From contig CM043952.1 in the NCBI GenBank assembly GCA_014529385.2, positions 57,954,119 to 58,018,118 of the forward strand: DNA of 64,000 nucleotides. Direction: 5' to 3'. Position 1 is the first letter of the stretch. Each line of letters begins with the position of its first letter. Shown piece by piece: positions 58,740 to 64,000 of this stretch. The notes beneath the pieces are model-generated. The model was not told where the DNA came from and did no database searches. It saw only the letters and a list, made by a program, of their open reading frames with translations. This DNA is from Adiantum capillus-veneris (lineage: Eukaryota; Streptophyta; Polypodiopsida; Polypodiales; Pteridaceae). The position numbers and the translations under genes were made by a program.

Positions 58740-61269
58740 TAAGGGCGAGCTTTTTGAAATGGGGCCTCTAAACCCAAACCAATGGGCCTACCCTCACAAA
58801 ATGTTCGTAAAGATGTACGCACACTACTTGGGGCACCACCTTCTTTTGGGAGTGGAGAAGGAAACCAATCAAAATAACACTTGCACTCACCCACTCAAGC
58901 AACACACTTTGAAAACCCCCTTACTCTATATACACTTTGGACACTTGAACACCATCAACGATTATGCAACCCAATGCCGTGCATCAAATGAAATATGCAA
59001 TTTGTGGAATAACATTCACCTTCTCCCCATAAGAATACCCATAATACATCCAAACTCCTCCTCTCTCAAGCACTCATCAAAAAAATCATGCGCACAAGAC
59101 TTGCCTCTCAAACACACAAGAGAATCACTTACATCAAACTAACACACTTTGCATAGAGAGCTCCTCTCCATCTATGCAATGCCGTGACACAAATAAAATC
59201 ACCATGAGAGGTAGCCACATGCATATGTAATGAAGAAAAAGAGAGTTGGAGTGAGAAATTTCTTTAGACCAATTGAATAAGTGTGGAGAAACAAACCAAT
59301 GGTAAATTGAGAATAGAACACTTACTTGATTTCTCACACACCTTTTATGGGGAGGACAGACGCTGGCTAACCAACACGAATTGCGACACTTGAAAGTTTT
59401 GAAGATGATTTAATGATCATTAACATAACCATGAGAGAGATCATGATGTATTTACAATTTATTGAGGTGTTACAAATGATTTATTGGGTTGATGGAGTAA
59501 GAGATTGTAGAATAGAAAGAGTGGAGGATAGAGTTGCACTTCCTCCAAAGAGGAGGGTTAGGAGGGAGGATGTGAAAGAGGGAGAGTTGGGGTTTTCTCT
59601 ACTATTGATCAAGAAACAACATGAAGTTGAAAATATAGGTGTGTGTCCTTGAGTCTCTCCAAGGGGAGCTATTTATAGTTGTGTAAGAGTGGGATTATGC
59701 TACACTTAATTAGGGTGAGTGATTAGCCCTAATTAAGTTTCCTTTGACCACTCATTGAATATTGGACATAAAAGGGACTATTTATTCACCAAAAATATCA
59801 TTTTAAACCGTGAAGGCTCCATAGGGGTGCATAATGTAGGTGGGCCCCACCATGAGCCCTATGGGTGGCTCCTGCAGGGTATCTCAACTTGTTTGTCTTG
59901 GCATTTAGAAAGCATCTTTAGGTTGGTCCCATCACATGCAAGTGACCTTGAACACTCATTGCTCTTCTAGAAGATGATTAGGGGAAAAATAAGATCTCAC
60001 CCTCTTGATTTAATTGATTTACAGTTCCCTTTTGCTGTGAATCTGACAGATTTACACTATTTTTACCATAACTTTTTACCTGTAGCTCGGAATGACATGC
60101 TTCAAAAGGCAAATTTGACCTTCTCAACATGTTTGATATGAATTTGGACTATTCTTCACGTCCATGCACCAAGGAATTCGGTTTGGAAGGTCCACACTAG
60201 GCTAGGGAACCTTTTGCTTCCAAGTCTTCTTGTATGGGCCCTTTGCTTGTATGCATCCAAGGGGAATCATGCTTTTTCAAAAGGGTATGATGCTTAAACA
60301 AATAGAGGAGGGCCCAATATTATTTTATTGTGAAAAGAATATACAATTTGAGTCTTTTTGAAAGGAGAAAAACTATATGTATATTCTTAAGAGATATTGG
60401 GCCACCTATGTAGGGGGCATAGAAGACTTGTAGACATGCACCATAATCTTTGGTAAAGACAAGTGGAGAGTTGATTTTCCATGGTAATTTATCTATATGG
60501 GATGGAATATGGATATATTATTTTTCTACTACTAATTCATAAGAGGTAAGAAAGTTTGGGGGTAGATAGTTGGTTGTTGTATGCTTACTTTTATTTACAA
60601 AGCAAAAAAGAAAAGGGTGGTAATATAAATATATGACTAAGGTGACATTTTTGGGAAGAGTACAATGTATGTGTCGCCACAAAGGTTAAACGAAGAGGGG
60701 GAATTTACTCTAGATAACTTAATAGCATAGAGAAATATATACACATATGAGGAAGAGGACGTTGAGTAGGCTGAAAAATGTTGCAAAAAGATGGTTACCA
60801 TTTTATACCACTCACCATCAAGATGTCTTCAACTACTCCACGTACTGCATCCCCTACGGCAGACTTCGCTTCAAGGGCTGGCTGCATCCCTGGGGTAGAC
60901 TCCGCTTCAAGGCCTGGCTGCATCCCTGGGGTAATCAGGCCATTCTTCCTTGTGGAATGCATCGTCTTGTTGGAGCAAGCATGCGATGATTGTTCTACAA
61001 AGAAAGCTATTGAGGCGGTCTGGGGCGGGCAACAAGAAGAGAAACCTCTAGACACCCTTCAAGGCTCCCATGCTACTCAATGAGGCTGGGGCACAACACA
61101 ACACAAACCAAAACAACAAACCCACAGCCAAATCCCAACTACACAAGGGGCACCACCTAGTTTAAGAGCGAACTAGGACGCAAAAGAGGAGAATCGTTAG
61201 AGCAACCCACAAACAAGCAAGGAATTTACACTAACCCTAACACCAATGGAACACTCTCACACACTAAAA

Positions 61270-61364
<95 letters not shown>

Positions 61365-64000
61365 TGGTGTACAACTTAGCTTCAACTTTATATTTTGCAC
61401 AAAAAGGAACTTAGAGCTTGCAGAATCAAGTGACAAGATTTGGTTATAGCATCACTAGCACATTGTCGTAGGGTTATGGGAGCCCTCTCACCATCCACCC
61501 TCTTACAATGGTAGCCAAACAATAGCCAATGAATCACAAGCAACAAAACAACAACCTTCAATGAAACAAGTCACCTTATGAAGCTGAATGAGTTTGCCAA
61601 GACAAATTGGAGGAGAAGCGTGAGCCTTTGGACATGAATTGCACCCAAAACTACCAATTCATTGATGTTGGGGTAGATACAACAATGGTAGGAAGAATAT
61701 CTTCTACTCGCACTCACTCAAACTAGCTCAAGCTTTTCTATGCACCAAGGTGATGGTGTATAGAAAGCTTACTCTCTCTTTACAACCAAGATAGAACTGG
61801 CGTGTGGTACGCTCAATCTAGTGTGCAATGATATAGTGATGTCTTTTACAAGGAGGAATGGGTTCTATTTATAGGTTTTAGAAGCCTTGATTAGGATTAA
61901 GCCTAATCAATTTTATTAGAAAAGATCAAGGATTATGAATTTTTATGAATTTCAAATGAGAATGGGGTCTCTCTTTTCTCTTGAGTCACATGGATGTGGG
62001 CTCAAGTAAGAGAATTATTGATGTGGAGAAAGGAGAGAAACTTCCATGGGAGTGAGTGAATTTGGTTTACTTGTGCGGTTGCCTACTCCATATGTTGATA
62101 GTGTGGATGCATTTTACAAGAGAAGTTAGTTGTTAGTGGTAATAATCACTAGAATTGTTAGTGATACATTTACAATGGGTAGGATGAGTTGATTTGATGA
62201 AGGAAGAGGGGTGAATTAAAAGAGAATCATTGAGATGGTGAAGCTTTGAAGAAGCTTGAACTCACCCTTGTGTAGATTGTGGAAAAAATGACCGCTGGTC
62301 TTCTTCTTCTTCTTCGCTTCTTTACGCCGCCGCCACGGTTGACCACCACGATGAAAAGAGGATTTGTTGATGAAAAATCCTCAATTTGCATAAGTTATCA
62401 TGGTTAAGATGCTGAATTTTAAATATTTTTAGGAGAGGTAAATGAAACTGTAACATAGAAGCAATAGAGAGAGACATGGAGAGGGTGTATGTATGTAGAG
62501 GTTCATAAAAGAACTATAGGGATGAGAGAGAAGGGTAATGGTGAAGAGGGTGGGAGAAGCCATGGAAATTGCAGGTTTGAGTGAGGGAAGGAGAGGGAGG
62601 GATGTGTAAGGGTGAGTAGGTGTGTGGAAGGGTGAGAGAAGACTAAAAGCTACTTGTGAGAAAAGTGGGCAGACTAGGGTCCACTCAAAAAATCATAGCT
62701 CACCGCTGGTGGCTTCAAAAATCATGAAAAAATTTGAGGTGATTATTCAGAGCGTGGGCTACATTTTCTCTTTTGATCACTGCTCCAAATTCGGAGTGGA
62801 GATAAGTGCCAAAATTCTCACCAAAAAGCCTGTGTTTTATGCCTGCAAAAGTCTTTTAGTGGCCCCCTCCTTTGTTGAATTTGTACAATGCATCCAAGAG
62901 TGAGCCCCTCCTTTGTCATATTATAATACAAAGCATCCAATTTGCCCTTGACCCATGCATGGAGGATTATTGGTGAATAAAGAAATATATACATGGTGGG
63001 ACTAGTGTATGGACTATTCATGGACTTTAGCTCAATGAGCACATGGTGTTAGAATAATGAGTAAAAATAATAATAATAATAAAAATAAAAATATGGAGGA
63101 GTTATGGATATGGAAAGATATTGGAATCATATGATATGGTCCCTCCTTGAATTATTTTGGGTGAAAGAGGAAAAGGTATGCAAGTAAATAATATAATAAA
63201 CGTAACCAATGAGTAGAAATCGATTTTTTGTTTTCACGAGGGTGAGGGTGAAAATGTGAGAGTGATTTGTATAAAGGAAAAATATGAGGTTAGAGTATGT
63301 ACATATTGGCAAAAAATATAATTATGGTATAAGAGGATGAAAGAAGGTGTACATAGGTTTAATAAAACACACACCTAAATAGAAATATTTAAATAAAATA
63401 CCAAAATAATTATAAAAAATCCCTATATTTAGGCCATATATACAATGAAATATTTACACACAAAGAGGCCATAATATAATTTTATTTTTTTATTTTTTTT
63501 ATTTTTTTGGCTCAACTAGCCCAGTGACTAGCTAGCTGAGGGTTTTTAAGAAGATATGGGAAAAGCCCCCTAACTCACACACGCCTATGTACAGTGAAAT
63601 GGTAGGGATAGCCATAGCGTTTGGGTGAATTTGGTAGGGTGGAGTAACTTACTATGGCAATTATGGAGAGCCGAAAAACGGCTATCACTATTTACAAAGT
63701 CTCACTTGGAGTATCCCAAAATACACACATAAATACTGATTTTGGTACCTACTAGTGGCCTGCGTAGAGACTCTCTCTGTTTTTTTCCTCAATGATTCTT
63801 GTATATAGGTCTCCGCTACGATGTCTGTACTTGCAAATGATTTCATTCAATGCAAGAGTTTAAACTACCAATGGAAAGTGGTTCTGTAATAGTAGTAGTA
63901 AATAATTGACACAGTGACTACCTGCACTTGATTCTTTTATCTCACTCTTCACCTTCAGACCAATCATATGCTTAGCTCTAGGGGGAACAGACATGTTGCA
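58740..64000. other. Non-coding right flank
   Basis: About 5.3 kb with no convincing coding sequence. It is AT-rich with several short simple repeats (TAA near 63070, T/A-rich near 63480). A 36-bp tandem duplication lies at 60861-60932. Open frames in it are short and of low complexity. No element ends or RNA genes were recognised. Confidence 0.55.
61273..61359. repeat. (GA)n microsatellite
   Basis: A nearly pure GA run of about 87 bp. The reading frame across it is an R/E artefact. Confidence 0.96.

Noticed and set aside
61246-61449. R/E-rich frame near the right end
   Set aside because: Encoded by the GA microsatellite.

Overview
The window looks like repeat-rich nuclear DNA from a land plant. 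Nearly all recognisable coding sequence is plant-type transposable-element protein (Ty3/gypsy polyproteins, CACTA Tnp2), usually broken by stops and frameshifts. Long CT/GT and GA microsatellites sit between AT-rich spacers. No bacterial operons, CRISPR arrays, rRNA or tRNA genes were seen. A non-flowering plant with a large genome (fern, lycophyte or bryophyte) is a guess from the style of the elements, not something shown here.

Layout. 1-5498: an old gag-like relic on the minus strand, a compound microsatellite and non-coding DNA. 5499-24991: a 19.5-kb minus-strand LTR retrotransposon (element 1) with both LTRs, primer-binding site, polypurine tract and a near-matching 5-bp target-site duplication. 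24992-30687: degenerate retroelement pieces, a G20 run, a GA run and a minus-strand CACTA (DUF4216-like) gene fragment. 30688 to about 45790: a plus-strand relative (element 2) with a 5' LTR and primer-binding site but no visible 3' LTR. It is internally deleted and hit by two MITE-like insertions. 45870-48985: a CACTA Tnp2 fragment and a third copy of the 3' gene of these elements, the latter split by a 938-bp solo LTR. 49266-55141: a SWIM zinc-finger gene (minus) facing away from a large DDE-like transposase gene (plus), with AT-rich minisatellites inside and after the latter. 55830-58739: a degenerate minus-strand gene with a basic/acidic repetitive N-terminal part and a HAD (FCP1/NIF-like) C-terminal domain. 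58740-64000: non-coding, with a GA microsatellite.

The main interest is the shared, unusual architecture of elements 1 and 2. Order: gag (with zinc knuckles), long linker, protease 1, RT, RNase H, two consecutive integrase zinc-binding (H2C2) modules, integrase core, a second retropepsin-like protease with a basic tail, a long spacer, and a large coiled-coil ORF (called ORF-X here). Each element also carries its own family of perfect or near-perfect palindromes, found both in the leader before gag and in the spacer before ORF-X. The palindrome sequence differs between the elements but the placement is the same. In element 1 an exact half-palindrome also occurs in both LTRs. I read this as a retrotransposon lineage with two leader-plus-ORF modules and two proteases; that reading is inference. 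All copies here are defective. Element 1 has a mutated RT active site (YMDY) and many stops. Element 2 lacks the capsid part of gag and protease 1.
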